Source: Pholis gunnellus
Lineage: Eukaryota; Chordata; Actinopteri; Perciformes; Pholidae
Assembly (NCBI GenBank): GCA_910591455.2
Contig: OU342811.1
Coordinates: 8,784,947 to 8,848,946, forward strand
Length of the DNA stretch: 64,000 nucleotides
Reading direction: 5' to 3'
The notes below the pieces were generated by a model. That model saw only the letters and a list, made by a program, of their open reading frames with translations, did no database searches and was not told the DNA's origin. This document shows positions 23,301-38,300 of this stretch, piece by piece; the first letter of the stretch is position 1, and each line of letters begins with the position of its first letter. Both the position numbers and the translations under genes were made by a program.

Positions 23301-26300
23301 TTTTACTTTTAGCATTAGAAACAGCCATAGACTTTCACTTTCAGCCAAGTCAAAAGGACTGAACTGTTTCATGCTTTTGGTAGACGAGTCATTTTATCTA
23401 AGAGCATGCAACCGCAAGTGGGCAGATATAATCTGTTAACGGCCTTAAAAACAGCTTTATAACAAATAACACCTCGCAAACTCAATATGGCCGATAGCTA
23501 GTTGACTCATTGAATATATACAGCAAACAAAGCCATTAAGAGCTAAAGGGAGTGGGTGTTCTAGCGAGAGAATAAAATGTTCAAAACCGCTTATTATATA
23601 TTATACAATGCTGCTGGGCTTTTAGCCCTCAGAGCCACCAGCTTCAAAGTATGCAGAGGTCAAATGGACAACTGTCTGGCTGACAACTCTGCAGAGCAGA
23701 TTTATGGAGCCTTGCAGGATATGGCAGATGGTTGATGATTAAATGCATCCTCTCCTTTGAGGCCAGGAGGAATGTTGCCCAAAGAGTACATTTACTCACC
23801 CTTTACAAGGACCTTGGGGACTTTGGTGTGGCTGGCGCAGAAAGCACTGTAGATTTTAAAACGGTCTGCATAGTACAGGAAAGAGCCTCCCAGGGAGAAG
23901 AGGATTTTCTGTGAAAAAGGGAAGAGAAGTTACCCAACCAGTAATTATAAAAGACGTTATGGGTGTTAATATATGCTTGTTGACGGTCATATATTTTGGT
24001 ATACCTTAAACTGATCCACTCTCTCCAATTTCTCTAGATCAGGAACAAGTCTGGTCCCGTCTTCCAGGGTCTTGAGAAACTCGAGCTGAAACTCAACCAT
24101 TTCTGGCAAGTTCCCAAATAGTACATCCAGCTGGTGGAAAAGGGCATTTGAGCAAAGTCAAAATCAATGCTCCTCATTAAAAAGTGTTTTTTAACATCTA
24201 TTTAGTATTTATTTATCTTTATCTTTATCTAATATAGTCCTTATCGGGTGCATCCAATGTTAGTCCCTTGCTGCAGTTAGTGCATGGAAAAACTCCAAAC
24301 TTAAAATATTCAAATGAATTTCATTATTACAAGTACATGTAAAACATCTCCCGCAAACCACCCTCTCTCTCTCTCGTCATCCACCCCTCTTGTCCTCATA
24401 TACGGCTACTCTTCACATGATTATGTAACCCTCTTTTCTTAGAACATTCAAACAGTGTTGGCATTTAAAAGCCAACTACATTTTAAAGGCTCACAGGGAG
24501 CATTTGACATACCTCATCCTGCGTGAGGAAGGTCTCTTTCTGCAGTGGGGTTAAATATCTCCCGATGAGGCAATTGAGATCCTGCGAGACAAGAGTGAAT
24601 TATGTGTGTGATTCAGGGTTACCCAAGTCATTATGTGGATAACAGACAAAAAAGCAGCTTTACATGAGGCTTAAATATTCCTCACAACAAAACTGAATAA
24701 GTAATTACGTTGCAGGGATAGTCTGAAAAGTCAAACTAGATCAAAGATAGAGGAGCTAGCGGATTCACTTAAAAAAAAGTGAAAGCAGGTGTTTGGAAAT
24801 AAAATGAATGACTGGGGCTACAGTTCACTGAAGCTGATCTGAAGAAAGCCTATGAGATCAATTAGTAGTTCTGCCAAAAAAGTAGAACTAGCCATCCAGA
24901 AGGATGGCTGGCCTTACAAAACATTGCACTGTAATTTACATGTTTCTACCTTTTTCATAGTTGATCTAATAATCAACTCAAGCAACCTCCTAATAACTTT
25001 CTAATTACTGGTTTTAAAGAAGAGTAGCCTAAAATAAAATGTAGTTCTTTGTTTGTTAAAATATCTACATGGAATAGACAAAATAATGTTTAATCTGAAG
25101 TATCTTAATCACACGAATATAACTGTCTGCTAGTAAACTTGTGGGTACTTATTTTTAAGTTTCTAAAGAAATAACAGCAATATTTCAGCAAGGATACGAT
25201 AGGTATGTTGCCCACAGTATTTGTCAAACACCAACCTTGTCTTCCATTATATTGTCTACTCCTGTATTACAGTAGCAGTTAAGCTACAAAGTCCCACTAC
25301 TGCAAACTGCACACAGAGACCCATACATGTCTGTTTGACATGTCTGGGTTATTAGAATAAATAGGCCAAGTCCACCAAATATCCCCTATGAAGGTTGTAA
25401 AATACACCATGTATCATACATGGTGATTTCATGTGATTTCTATAATACGTATATATGTGCCCCCTGTAAAGAGGTATAACATTTTAAATAGCCTTGACAT
25501 CATTCCATTATATTCCCTCTCTAACCCAGTTATTCAACCAAGCCACATTTATAACCAGGCAGAAAAAGATTAGGCAATATCCAGGCAAGGGCACAGCTGT
25601 GTCCCCTCATATCTCCTGGGACACAGATAAATATGGATTGGTCTTGTGGAATAGGTAATGTGTAGGGCTAACACAACCCGAGGCAGACAGAACATAGATC
25701 GATGGACAAGAGGAACACACGCTCACTCACACAGACTAACTGCCCCTTATAAGTAAGATGAGTGATACGTACTTTGACATAGGTGCGTTCAGTCTCCACG
25801 AGTTCACAGATGACTTTGCGGAGCTTGTCAGCATCGGAGAGCTGTCGGAGCGTTGCAGGTGGTGGGAAGGGTGAGTCCGGGCTAGGCGAAGAGGACACAC
25901 ACTCCGTGGGATTCATGTCATGGAGACTGCGGCAGAAGGCAGCGACTTGCTCTGTACTCTACAAGAAAATGAGACCAAAAAGCGTAAAAATTAGATGCAA
26001 TTATGTAACTCCAACCTCCTCATAATAGGAAAAATCGATCAGTCAGTACAGAGCCAGCACCTCAAATATTACCTGCAGGTGTGAATCATGACTGTGCAGA
26101 GTGTGAGCCTAGAAAGAGGCAGCTCTAAAAAAAAAGTAATTTGCTCTAATTTGGTCTATTTTCACCCTGTCATAACAATGACTCTCCGCCTCTCTCTTTT
26201 TCACTGACATCCCTCTTTTCCCTGGCATTTTCCTCCTACTGACGGATTGGTGGTGTAATGATTCATCTCTTTCACAGAATCAAAATATACACACAACAGT

Positions 26301-29300
26301 GTCTGTCCACATACAGTATGGGTTGCCGGGGAGACCAGCCCTGATGTGCATTAGACTATCATTTTGGACAAAAATAGACTCCGCTCAGCAACAGCCTACA
26401 CGGCTTAACACAGTTACTCTGTTCGCAACAGGCTACAGCCTCAGTCATAACAACAATAAGAGCATTTTGGCTTTTCACATCAATACAAACACAAAGCAGA
26501 AAGCAAAAAAAGGAACTCCATTCATACCCATCTAAATGTTATTCCATTTCATGATGAAATACCTTTTTATTTTGAAGTAGATAACACAAAGATTGAAGGA
26601 GAAAGTTGCAGGGTACAAACCGTTATATCCACATAACAGGACCACTCGCAGGTACTGACACCACTGAGTGCATAACAGTGAGCTGACAGGTCTCTGGTTG
26701 GTATTAGAATAACTGTTATAGGTCAGAAAGAAGCAATGTATCTTATCACACCCACAAGCTCCTCTGGGAAATAATAATATAACCTCCAAACAGCTGCAGC
26801 AGATGGATGTTATTATTCTCAGATACAGTCTTAATGATGATCTGAGCTACTAGTCTATTATCACTGCTGTGCATATACACATTTGCATTGTTCATATAAC
26901 CGTTTTTTCAAAACTTGCACCAATGAGTGGACACTAGGTAGAAACAGCGATAGGTTAGATGCCATTCACTTCGATACAATGAAAATAACATTGCGTTATC
27001 CAGTGACAGTCACACATCTTCTCATGCATCTTTGCAAATGACAGTGGTTATCAGCATTGTTATCTAATCAGGCAGACACATCCATATGTGAGATACAACA
27101 GCAGTTTGTCCGTCTTGACAATGTTCCCAAAATAACCAAGCAGCTCCCAGATCAACAGATGAACTGGGAAGTGCTTAAGTGCCCTTAAATATAATATAAA
27201 GCACTGATGCTAGTGTAGCTAAATGTATAGTTAAGGAGCTGCTGCAATAGGCATTTTGTCAACTTTTATGACTTTGCTAATAAAGTAATGTTAGAGTACA
27301 ATAACTTACAATACCATTTAGCTGTGGGGAGGGTTAGGTTTTAAAAAGCCAAGTTGCCTGACAAAGATATTGCCCCGAAACATCCCTTCATTAATACATT
27401 TACCGCTGATGATGTGCGGAATGCAGTACGCTTTTACACACAAACAATCAGCATGAGAGATCCTGTCAAAACAAATCAATTGAGATCTGCTTCCATCATA
27501 CATGTCTCATCACTTTTACTGATGTGATGATACTGTACATTCAGCCCAAATGGAACTGCAATATGACAGCAAAGAAGTTAGACTGACAAACGCACTCAAC
27601 AGAAGAACGCATTCAAATTTGCAACCCCAAAAAATAAATGTAATACCAAGAAAAGAGGAAAGAAAATTCTGTAAATAAATCAGATTCTTTCCTGCCCAAT
27701 TAGTCAACTGAGCTCCACCAGTTTTACTAAGCCTAAAAAGTCCATGACAGTTCAGTCATAGTCTTCACAATCATAATCTCGACTAATTAACACCATGGCA
27801 GCTTTGGGTGCATGGACAGTCATGACATGGCAGAGAGAAGAGAAAGAACAGAGAGAGCGGGGGAGATCAAAGCCTTAAATATCACATGAAAAGAACAATA
27901 TGTAGATAAGAGGGGCTGTTGTGGGTATAACTAGAAAAAAACGGAGATGCCAGAGACGAGAATTTCCACCAACGAATGAAATATAGATTAAAGGCTGTGT
28001 CAAAGCATGAAGGCACTCACGATGGAGTGGAGAGAAAATTCACACGTCTGTCCTCTGAAACTGAGATAAGCAGAAGATCACAGCTTGAGGTGCCAAGACA
28101 GAGAAAACTCTGCAACAGTCAGAGAGTCACTGCAACAACGTCAGGGTAGTTTGTCATGTCAAGTCCAAGTCAGCTGTAGAGACTCAGCTCCTACATACAA
28201 CGTTTCATTTTGGCATCCCTTGGAGCACTTCAGTGATTATGGGGCAATTCTGCGACACAACAGTGACTCATAGCTTCCTCTTTTTCGTCTGTAGCGGCAA
28301 AGAGGAGGTGTGAAACACACGCTGAAAAGGTGTTTTACTCTCACTGGAACAAGACAACAGCAGCTTGCCATCTATCACAGCACTAGCAAGAGCTAGCCAG
28401 GTAAAGAAAAGTGATACAAGGAAGGAATCTCACCAGATGAAGCACGTCATAGATGGAGTCTGAGGAGCGCTTGCTGGGTTTGCTCCACTTCAGGACGGAC
28501 ATAACCGAGTGCAGGTGGACAGTCAACACCAGATAAAGTGCCAGAGAGAAAGAGACTCCAGTCTTAGGAAAAAGTCAAGTCTGTACTGCGCCTCTCCAAC
28601 ACATGTCTCAGCCCTTTTGTCTTTCCTTTTGTATTAAAAAAGAAAAGGAGAAGGTGCTTGTGATGAAGGATGAGTGAAGCTGCTCAGCCTCCTCCTCTCC
28701 GCCCACCAGTGCCTACAGCCTTCCAACTCCCCTTCTTTTCACCCTCAGAGTCTGCTGTAGTTCTGTCACTGATATTCTGCTCCTTTCTCGCTCTCTCCCT
28801 TCTCGAAACTCAGGCACACAGTGCGAGTGTGAAAATCTGGCCAAATCTAGCAGCATTGTAAATGAGTCTTGATAATCCTCCAGACCGGCGAGAGAGCAAG
28901 GGAGCAGGAGGGAAGGAGTCTCCTCCTCAAGGTTATGGTGGAAGAGGATTGGCTGGGTGAGCGACACCGCAGTACAATAAAAATGCAGGGTTTCAGGAAT
29001 GGGGGGAGAGAGATGGGGAGAGGGGAGCTGCAAATGAACAGGCTGCAGCGGAGGGTGAATACAGGGACTGGTGTGGGAAATTTTGCAGGAAGAAAATGAA
29101 GAGTGGTAAATGTTTAGTCTTGCCAAAATGTATTTAATAATAAGTAATAAATTAAATGAGGTATGAGTTCCACAAGCCCAGAAACAAGCCTTTTTTCAGA
29201 TCAGTAACTGAAAGAAACAAGAAAAATCCTCCAGCAGATTTCACACATTTAGAAGTCCTCCATCGAGTAGATTCCAGGACTTACGTAACAATTGACTCTC

Positions 29301-32300
29301 ACGACTTTGATGTGTCGTCTTATCCTCGTTTTTCTTTTTTTTAAACAAAACTCTTTGTTGGTGTTGCTATTGACTGTTGGAAGATTTGTTGCAACAAGAA
29401 GTGAACGAATGGTTTAGCCAAGGGGAGCACTTGTCAAGCACAGCCAAAAGCGGATAAATTCTCAAACAATTTTATATGTAGAATTTTGTTCTGTTATTAG
29501 TGAGCTTGTGGTGCAATTCCAGTGTTTCAGGTACAAAAACTTGAATTAACCTAAACGTTTTTCAGAGTGCAGCATGTTACACTGAGTCATCAAATACTTT
29601 CAACATTACACAAAGACAGATGAACTAGCCTCAAACAGAGAGGAGGGGCGGTCAGCATTTTAAAAAAAAGAAATTGAAAAGCCAAAAGTTACAATTTAAG
29701 AAGACAATATATCCCCTAAATCCACCACTATGATAGAATGCTCCAGTTTGTTTTGTTCCTTATTTTGCACACATCCTAAATCTATATCACCATTCGAACC
29801 ATATCCATAATGGTATTATCATTATTCATTATTACACCGGCAGTTAACTAGAATTGGTACAATATTTGATTAATTGCTGCTCATTCAAAAAGAGAAGTTA
29901 AAAGAGCAGTAGTTAGACCAGTGCACAATTTGAAGGGCAAGTGGGATGACTGAGGATCTCAGTGATCCTCAGATCCAGTTGGTAAAATAAAACATGATGT
30001 AGTGATCAAGTGTTTGATAAGAAGATCAAAAAGATATCATCCTTTCCTTCAGAATTTCATGAGCAGGAGCCCAGTTGTTGTTTGAAGTCAGCTATTTTAT
30101 TTTTGTTGTGTTTTTTTTTTTCTCCTTTTACTCAGCATGAGAAGCATTAGTCATCATGTTAGCCAAAGCAGTTGGCTAAATAGATACATTTAGGTCTTTG
30201 AGGTTTTTACTTTTTAGCCAAACCTGCTTTGTCATTCTGTAATTTGTGTCCGACTGTTCATTTAGAGTTAAAATGAATACACCTCCATTCATTACATTAT
30301 CCTAATCATCACACATAATTAAACAATTAGAATGCAAGCTTAACCAAAGACCCATAGATCAACTGGCTGTTACATTCAAAGTCATGACATTTAGCTTTGA
30401 GTCTCTAATGCAGGGGTATTCAATTAAAGTTCAGCAAGGTCCATTTAGAGAGAATTTCCTCACGCAAAGGTCCGGAACATCACAATAATATCTGATTTAC
30501 GCTATGATTTAGTCCTATATATATATATTGAATTAGCCAACAGTTGTATTAACGTCTGTACGTAGTCAACAACTGACTGTCAAATCAAATAAAGAACGTT
30601 CAGTTGAATAATATCTCAACAATATTTGTCAGATTTCAAATTGAACTGGATGAATTATAAATAAAACATAATCTAACAATGAATACATGTTTAGAGTAAA
30701 ATAAAGGCTGGATTAAAGAATAAATTACAAAACAGAAAAGAATTACAAAACAGAAAAGATCTAAAAGATCTTAAAAATCTTAAAATAAGTACTTCATTTT
30801 AGAAAAATGTATTTCAATGAATTGCCCTGCAGCTTTAAATTCAGGTGTGAAGAGATGTCACCCAAATAAGCCATGATATTATATTTTTCTAATCTTCTAA
30901 TAAGAGAAATTTGTGTGCAGGGACTTGGTTATTAAAACCACTTGTTTCATCTCTATTCCTCTCTGTTAACATCATTGTTTCGAAGTAAGTGAATGTATTA
31001 GGATTATGATCATATTGGGCTCATAGATTGTTTATTTTCTGTGACTTCATTTCGGATTTAAGTGGGTAATTTTGCTATAAAGAGTTATGCTTTGTCTCAT
31101 AATGGTGCTTCACATTACTGCTTTTAATTATCGTCATGGTCTCTGAACATATGAGACACACTGGTTTTAAACTGCCCCTAGGAAGAATGAAGATACAAGA
31201 GTCTGTCCATTCTTGGTTAAAGACTCTGGTCTCGCTGAACACTTTTCTCTTTTTGGAGAACGCGATGTGAAATAACTTCTCTGACTCACGTAATTCTCCT
31301 ACTCCTCTTTCTGTTTCCTCGTCTCTTCCCCCATGTGTGTAAATCTCACTCGAGTCCAGAAACTTGTCGGAATACACAAATTTGATTGGCTGAGCAGCAT
31401 CACGTAATGTGATTTACAACGCATGTTATTGGTCGGTGTGTTTCCTGGACCGCTGAATGAGTGCCATAAAGGCTGGAAAAGCTGCACCGGTTAAAATAGA
31501 AGCGCTCCATCAAAATTGAATAATTCTCAATTATCTCTCGGTCTGCCTATTAGTGACTCCTGCTCTAATGCATAAGATGCACAAGAGGCATATCACTCAG
31601 CAATGTGGGCATACATTAATATTTAGGCCCCTTTTGATTATTTCATTATGTCAGATGCTACATAAGTGCAGATAAAACCGCTGTGTGTCATGAAAGGAAA
31701 AGAGAAACTTGATGCAGATTTGTATCTAGAAGAATGGGATTAACACCTGGCTAAAATGGACACGGCTCCGCTTTCCTAAACAAGATTGAATAAGCCAGTT
31801 ACAGATGGTGCCTCAAACTGCAGTGAAACAAATTGTTCTAATGCGATCATTTCATAATAAAACTGAGTTGACGGGAATGGTTTGAAAGAGAAGGACAGGA
31901 CACAAGCACACCATTTTAAAGATGTGCTGTCAGATGTTTTCTGTGGTGATACTCAACCTCACTCCACTCAACGATTAATAAACTGGAGCTCTTACCTTTC
32001 TGCACTGAAACTCACTGAAGATCTCAGAGTCGTCGTCCAGGCTGTCTCCTGAGCTCTCGAGCAGCAGTCCCACCCCGTCGTCCAGAATCTCCTCTGCAAC
32101 AAACACAACAGTCATGTATGAGCTGCATGAAACACTGTATAGGATACTTATTTTTTTTTAAATGAGATGAATGCATTTTTCACAAGCAGTACATGTCCTT
32201 GCTTTGTCATCTTTTATTAAGATTGAAGACCTTTATGTAAAACCTGATGACCTTATCAAACTGATCCACAAAGTGGGGCTGTAACACACTGCTGGCAGCT

Positions 32301-35300
32301 TCCCATCCTTCCTAAGTATGACCCTGTAGATTCACCGCGTTTGTATAAATGAAACTGCTGTCACTAAGGACACTAGCGAGAAATCTTTTTTTGACTGCCT
32401 ACTATTGCCTTTCTGGTCCATTTGTGTTATTCTTTTAGCTGATTACAGGCCAGCTGGTTTGGTAAACATGACCACATTGTGAGCAATTGATGGCTTTAAT
32501 ACACTGTGCATGATTTCTGGAAATCAAAGTTTGGAAGTTAAACTCTTCAGTTACCTCGGCTTTTCGGACCTGTGAATGTGCCAAGTTGCAAATGCGTACG
32601 GGTAACAAAATATTAAGAAGGTGGATTTCATGTCCGGCTGTATTTGACGGCGCTTCTCACCTTGACTCTGGGAGAAGATGTCCGTGTATAGATCCTCCTC
32701 CGCATCGGAGCGCCGTGGCGGCAGATAGCAGAGCTGACGGCGCTCCACAGAAGGCAGGGTGTTGACTGTCAAAGCCAGCGAGGCTTGAGAGAAAGCTACC
32801 TTCATGTCGGAGAAGTTGAGACTGTGAGAGTCTTTTCCGTTCAACTGAAGTATTTCATCCCCTGCATTGAGACCTGAGAAGTGGGAACATTAGCTTTGAT
32901 TAAATGTTCTGCCTGCCATATGTGCATACAGTGAATTAAAAAGTATCTACTTTCCCAAATATCTCATTCTCAAAATGTATTACCAGTAGAAACAAATAAA
33001 GTAAAAATAGTACTTTGGAGACCATTCGTTGCACAGTCATATTTTCTTTTTGCCTTTCGGAGCCAAAAGCATGGCCCACCTCTCTATGCCCTGTAAAGTG
33101 TTAGCTGCTGAGACAGTGCAAGTATCTCACTTTCTGCCGCACAGCATCACCGCATGTTCACTCCAGCATTTGAAAGTACTCAACCCTGCAGTATAACTTC
33201 ATAGGGGTACTGATGTGAAGCAGCTGTGGTGGGGCATCGTATTTAGCATCCTTCACAAAGGCCAGTGAGAGGCAGTGTGGTTATGATTATAGTAATCAAT
33301 GCCCTTGAGAATTGCTGTATTCTCTGAAACCTTTTGGAAAACATGCGCTAATGCATTTCTAAAGAGATGTAGAGTAAAAAAGTCCATTGACCTTGATGTG
33401 TGAAAAATGCTCAGTTTTAAAAACTGCCAATGCACCCAACATTCTTTTTCTTTTGTCTCTAGCTGTAAATCATCAGTTCACAGACGCATATTGAATGTAT
33501 TTGAAGGGAGTTCATTTAATGGAAATGAAGTGTAATGAACCTTTGGCGAAGGCTAATCCGCCCGCCTTCACATCAGTGATGTAGAGCTGCTGCACTCCGT
33601 CCTCCTCCACCACTGAAATGGAGAAACCTGGAGGAGGAAAAGGAGAGGCAGAGAGGCGAGAAGAGGTGGAGTGAGAGCGAGAAGGGGGACTCTTATATAA
33701 AATATCAGAGGGATTTGTGCAGTACAAATGGGAATAGGCTAAAAAAAAAAAAACAGGTGTATAGGCCAAAGAAAAGCAATTATTTCGCTGAAAACAACAG
33801 CATTACATATGCAATCTTTGACATTGAGATAAGCTGGGAAAAAAAAATGTTTCAGAAGTCAATGTAAAAGAAAATACACTGGATCATTTAAATGGCTCCT
33901 ACCGTAACCGATCATGCAGGATTCATCTCTGTCAAACTGGATTACTTTTGTAATTTTGGAGCAGAGCTCAATTTCTTTGTAAAGCTGTGAAGAACAAAAA
34001 GAAGTTATTATATAAATCATGAAACGGCCTATTTTATTCATATTCTGGTGGGTGGGTTATTGACAGCATGGAAAGAGAGTGTTAATTTTCTGTATTCTAA
34101 GACAAAGCAGCTAGCGGAGTCTTTTATGCAGGATGGTCTGTGACGTGTCATGATTACATGATGGAAATACAGAAGTAAATACAGGCTCTCCATGAATAGA
34201 TTTATGTTTTGATGCATGGTCCTCCCAGGCAGGCATTTCTCCAGAGATGTGCAATCGAAAGGATAAAAATACAAAACCTATTAATAATTCACAACGAAGG
34301 ATGCGCCTATGGTCTGTGGTTTTCTCCGTACTGCGATTGCAATTACTAGCTTTTCATTTTTTTACCTTTATAATCTTGAAAAGTCTGGTGGAGAAGGAGA
34401 GATAAGATCAAGCAGGTAGTTACATACCAAGTCGCACACATCCTCTTCTGGTTTGGGAATGTAGAATTGCACTTGGTTTTCGATAAGGAATTTGAGTCGC
34501 AAGTAGTGCTTGGTGGGATCGAGCTGGTGAGCCTGTGGGATGAAGGAAAGAGGACATGGAGCGGATTAGAGGGTAGCAAAAAATAAATTGTGAAAAGAAA
34601 TAAAGATTACAAACAGTCAACTTCCTGACCGTGCATAACTTGTTATGAGAGGCCAGACCATGGCTTTCATTTCAAAAGTCTTGTGCTTTCCAAGTGTCTT
34701 TACATCTTTGTCATGCAAACATCGCTGGAGTGAACTGTGGTTCAGGTCAGGTCATTTGAGAAAGGCCATTGGCCACCGTTACCTTGCAGATGGTTTCCAG
34801 AACGCACAGTGCTGACTCCCCTGGCTGGATGATGGTTAGCACTGGCTGGTCATTTGGCAGACACACCCAAGAGGGGGTGAGGTGGTCAGGGACCCAGATA
34901 TCACTTTCCGTGCTGGGCCGTGGAAGGCTTTTCACAGTTCCATCCTCACTTTTCTTTGAACAGAGACATTAAAAAAGCTTATTCAGTCTACTTTAGTACA
35001 GAATCGTTTTTACTATGTAAACATGTTTAACTGCAAAGTTTGGTTCGATTAAAATGGTTGATGATTTAACAAGTATGTTCTAATCATTCCGCCCATCTAA
35101 ATGTATTATCGTATATTACTGTACATTTGCGTTAAAGGAAAGAAAGAACAAATAATAGCCGTTATAGTTGTAACCTCTGGGCCTCGGCTCTGCTGCTTAC
35201 TCAGGGAACACAGAGGGATAATATTTCATTAACGTCAGTGTTGACTTATGATCTAGTGAGTAATTTCCCACTTGTGTTTGCCCTCCAAGTCACTGTCAAA

Positions 35301-38300
35301 TGTTTGCATACAGAGAATCCTCCTTACTGTATTGTCCTTGGTGGGATCAACAAATACGCCATCAACAGGCTTTTTCACTAGCTCTTCGCCATCAGCAAAG
35401 ACCTGCTGGGTCAAAAAAGAGGTGAAGTGGTCATTACTTAAGCAGAGATGTGGAGGATAAATGCTTGAGGAAAAGGCAAAATGTAATATTTTACTGGCCA
35501 AGGCAGTGCTATTGATTGCGTTGAAACTAGAAAATAACTGTAAAATATCGCAGACCTGGTTGATACTGGGATGGGCTTTTGTTTTTTTCTTTGAGGTAGT
35601 GTCCAGACCCCAGAGGGAGGAGAACCTGCTCTTGCGCTTGCTGCAGGAACGAGACATTGCCTGTGTTCGCCGTCTCACTCCGTTCTCTGAGCGAGCTGCC
35701 ACCTGCAAAAATATAATGACTCAGTCAGGGCTCAAACAGTAGGTTTTCTATAAGCAATACAAATGTCACCAGACTGAGGAGGAATGAGAAAAAGGGGTCG
35801 CATGTGCATCAGCATGAAGTTGACATACAGATACTGGGCTGTCATAACTATTTCACACACAAGTACTGGGCTCATGCAGGTTCTTACACAACCTCATTTT
35901 TAGGCTACTCATTTGTGAAAAAAAGCAAGAGTAAACAGCTCTTTAAATTATGTCTTGATTTGTTCTGTCAACTTGTGTCATTTTTGGACGTAGGGCCGAT
36001 GCAAGTATTAATGGAAGTAGAGAAGAGGAAATTAGAGGGGGAGAGAAACAGGAAAGATAAAAAAAGAGAGCTTCTTTGTGTCTTTTGTTAGACATCCCAG
36101 CCTGCTATCTTGCAGCTCCAACACCCACATGCTCCACAGCACTGCGTTGGTGGTGGCTCACTGATCTGCAAACATGTATCTAAAAATCAAATAGATGTTT
36201 TCCTGTACTACCGGTGCTTTTAGCTGTGTAGCACACAGTACAGCAGTGGGAGGCCAACACTGAACCAAAACGTCTTCAACAGGTGCCCTGTGTGAGACCC
36301 AGGCTCCAAAATATTGCTCATCGTGGAAAAAACGTGGTTTGAAGCAATGCATTTAGTTTCTAGAATCAATTGCCCTGCCAGGAGACTGACCTGGTGTACT
36401 TTGAGAGTGTGTTTTGAGGGAGATACAGTACCTTAAGGAACTTCTAAATATAAGGGCAGTGTAGTGTTAAGAGAGATCCCCCCACAGCTGAAAGGTTACA
36501 GGTTTGATCCCTGCAACAGTTTGTGTTCCTGAAGTATACTTGAGCTACACATTGGCACATTGGTTTTTCAAATATTCACTGATTTCTAGTCTTATTCGTG
36601 ATGGCTGCAGATAAATGCATAAATAGAGGTAAAACTAAAAAAACTAAAAAGTGTACCATGACGATACTTCATAAAACCAGATTTAATGAGGACCTTTGAT
36701 AAAGATGAAGATGATATTTACCAGTGCATGGAAGGAAGACACAGAGAATATACCCAGTCGGCCCATTGCCAGCTTGGTGGGACGAGAGGCAACAGCCAGG
36801 AGGCGTTTGGGGTTGGGCAGCTCTCCACCTTGCAGACTGGCCAGGTAGCACCTGAAGCGGAATAGATCCATGTGAAACTGCTCTAGGTTCTGCTCCCACA
36901 GGAAGATCTGCAGAATGAGAGGGACACAAATAAACAGCCAGTTAATTGTTCATCGGGGCTCTAGTTTGTCAACTTCAGTCCAAGCTGGAGTCCTCCTCTC
37001 GCCTCGAGAAACTCTGTAACCAGTTTACTCCAAGTGTTGCCAACCTGCGCTCTCGGTTCCTAATGGTTTGATGTTTACTGGGGCAGTAGAGCAGTACATT
37101 GTGATTATTCACCGATCCGTCCCCACCCAGTCACGGTTTTGAACTTGTGTTCGGAAAAGGCGGCCAGTGCCATGGCAGAGGGCTCTGTATCACTGCCAAG
37201 TAGCCAGAGACGAGAAAGAAACAATACTGCACATTCCACTGGCAGATAGAGGCTGGGAGCGTTTCAGCTTTCTTAGGAGCAGGCCTATATCCATTCAGCA
37301 CTGCACAATGTGAAACCTGACACTGCCAAACAGAACCGCTCCAACCACGCACTACCTAACTGACCAAAAATAGGCCATTTAATCTCCCTTCTCTGTAAAC
37401 AGACCTATTAGAAGACAATACGAGCTTTGCAATTAATTAAAAAGAATCAACTGATGCCAACGGCATACTGGTTTGAAAAACAAAACAAAAAGCAATCTAA
37501 TGGCCGATAGGTGTGTAGTATCAGCAGCCTCTAGTGGATGATACCTCTGAGATCTGTTACTTAATCCCCTTGTACCTCTCCCTGCTTCTCTGTCCATCTC
37601 CAATTCATCCTCCATTCTTGCATCAAAACAACCGACTGATATTGAAATACCTACTTTCATGTGATACCTGTAATCAAGCAAACAATGCGTAACTTTAATA
37701 GGTTATGAAAATAATAGCTGTTATTGTCACTTTAGCCTCAGACCAGAGTGAAAGAGCTACCCTATTTTGCTTCTTAAGTGAAGACAAAATTCTTCACGGA
37801 GCAGATATCCTCCCCTTTACAGTTCAACAGTTGTGTCAACAGTCAGAAAGAGGAGCAGAAGGTTGATGACAAGAGCTCTTGTGTTGATGTAATACTCCAT
37901 GCGTTTTTCTACTACTTTACTAAATCTACACAACCCTTTGTCTGTGGCCTTTTATCAATCCCTCCTAGCTTGTTACATTTCTTATCATCTTAGAAAAGTT
38001 AGGTAAATAGGTTGATTTCCAGTAAAACTGGCAAGCTGCATGCAGTACATTTAACCTAAATTGAATGACAAATAAATAATCTGACTCATTAGGAAAATCT
38101 AAACTCATTTGAATATGTTTTTGCTGCAAATGGGTTTTCACATTTAAGGAATCGGCCCACAGAGTGGCAACAAAAGTAAGAAGGAAAACCTGAATGTAAC
38201 CTGCATTAATAAGTTTGCACAACATTTTTAAATGAATAATGACTGTATATCATTTTGGAGACAAGTTTTAATATTCTTCTGTGAATTTTTCTTGATATTC

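Larger units (their letters stand above)
30411..31562 (-). mobile_element. hAT-superfamily transposon copy with 8-bp target-site duplication
   Basis: The element begins CAGGGGTATTCAATTA and ends TAGTGACTCCTG, so the termini are CAGGGGT and CAGGAGT in inverted orientation. The 8-bp sequence CTCTAATG flanks it perfectly (30403-30410 and 31563-31570), the hallmark of hAT insertion. On the minus strand, near the right end, a frame encodes a BED-type zinc finger (see 31075-31290). At 1,152 bp the copy is internally deleted relative to an autonomous element. It lies in the 6-kb tiam1 intron, about 430 bp downstream of exon 13. The intact duplication suggests a fairly recent insertion. Confidence 0.9.

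Noticed and set aside
34943..34949. Use of the AG four bases inside tiam1 exon 8 as acceptor
   Set aside because: It would put TGA directly in frame; the upstream AG keeps the phase and the conserved reading.
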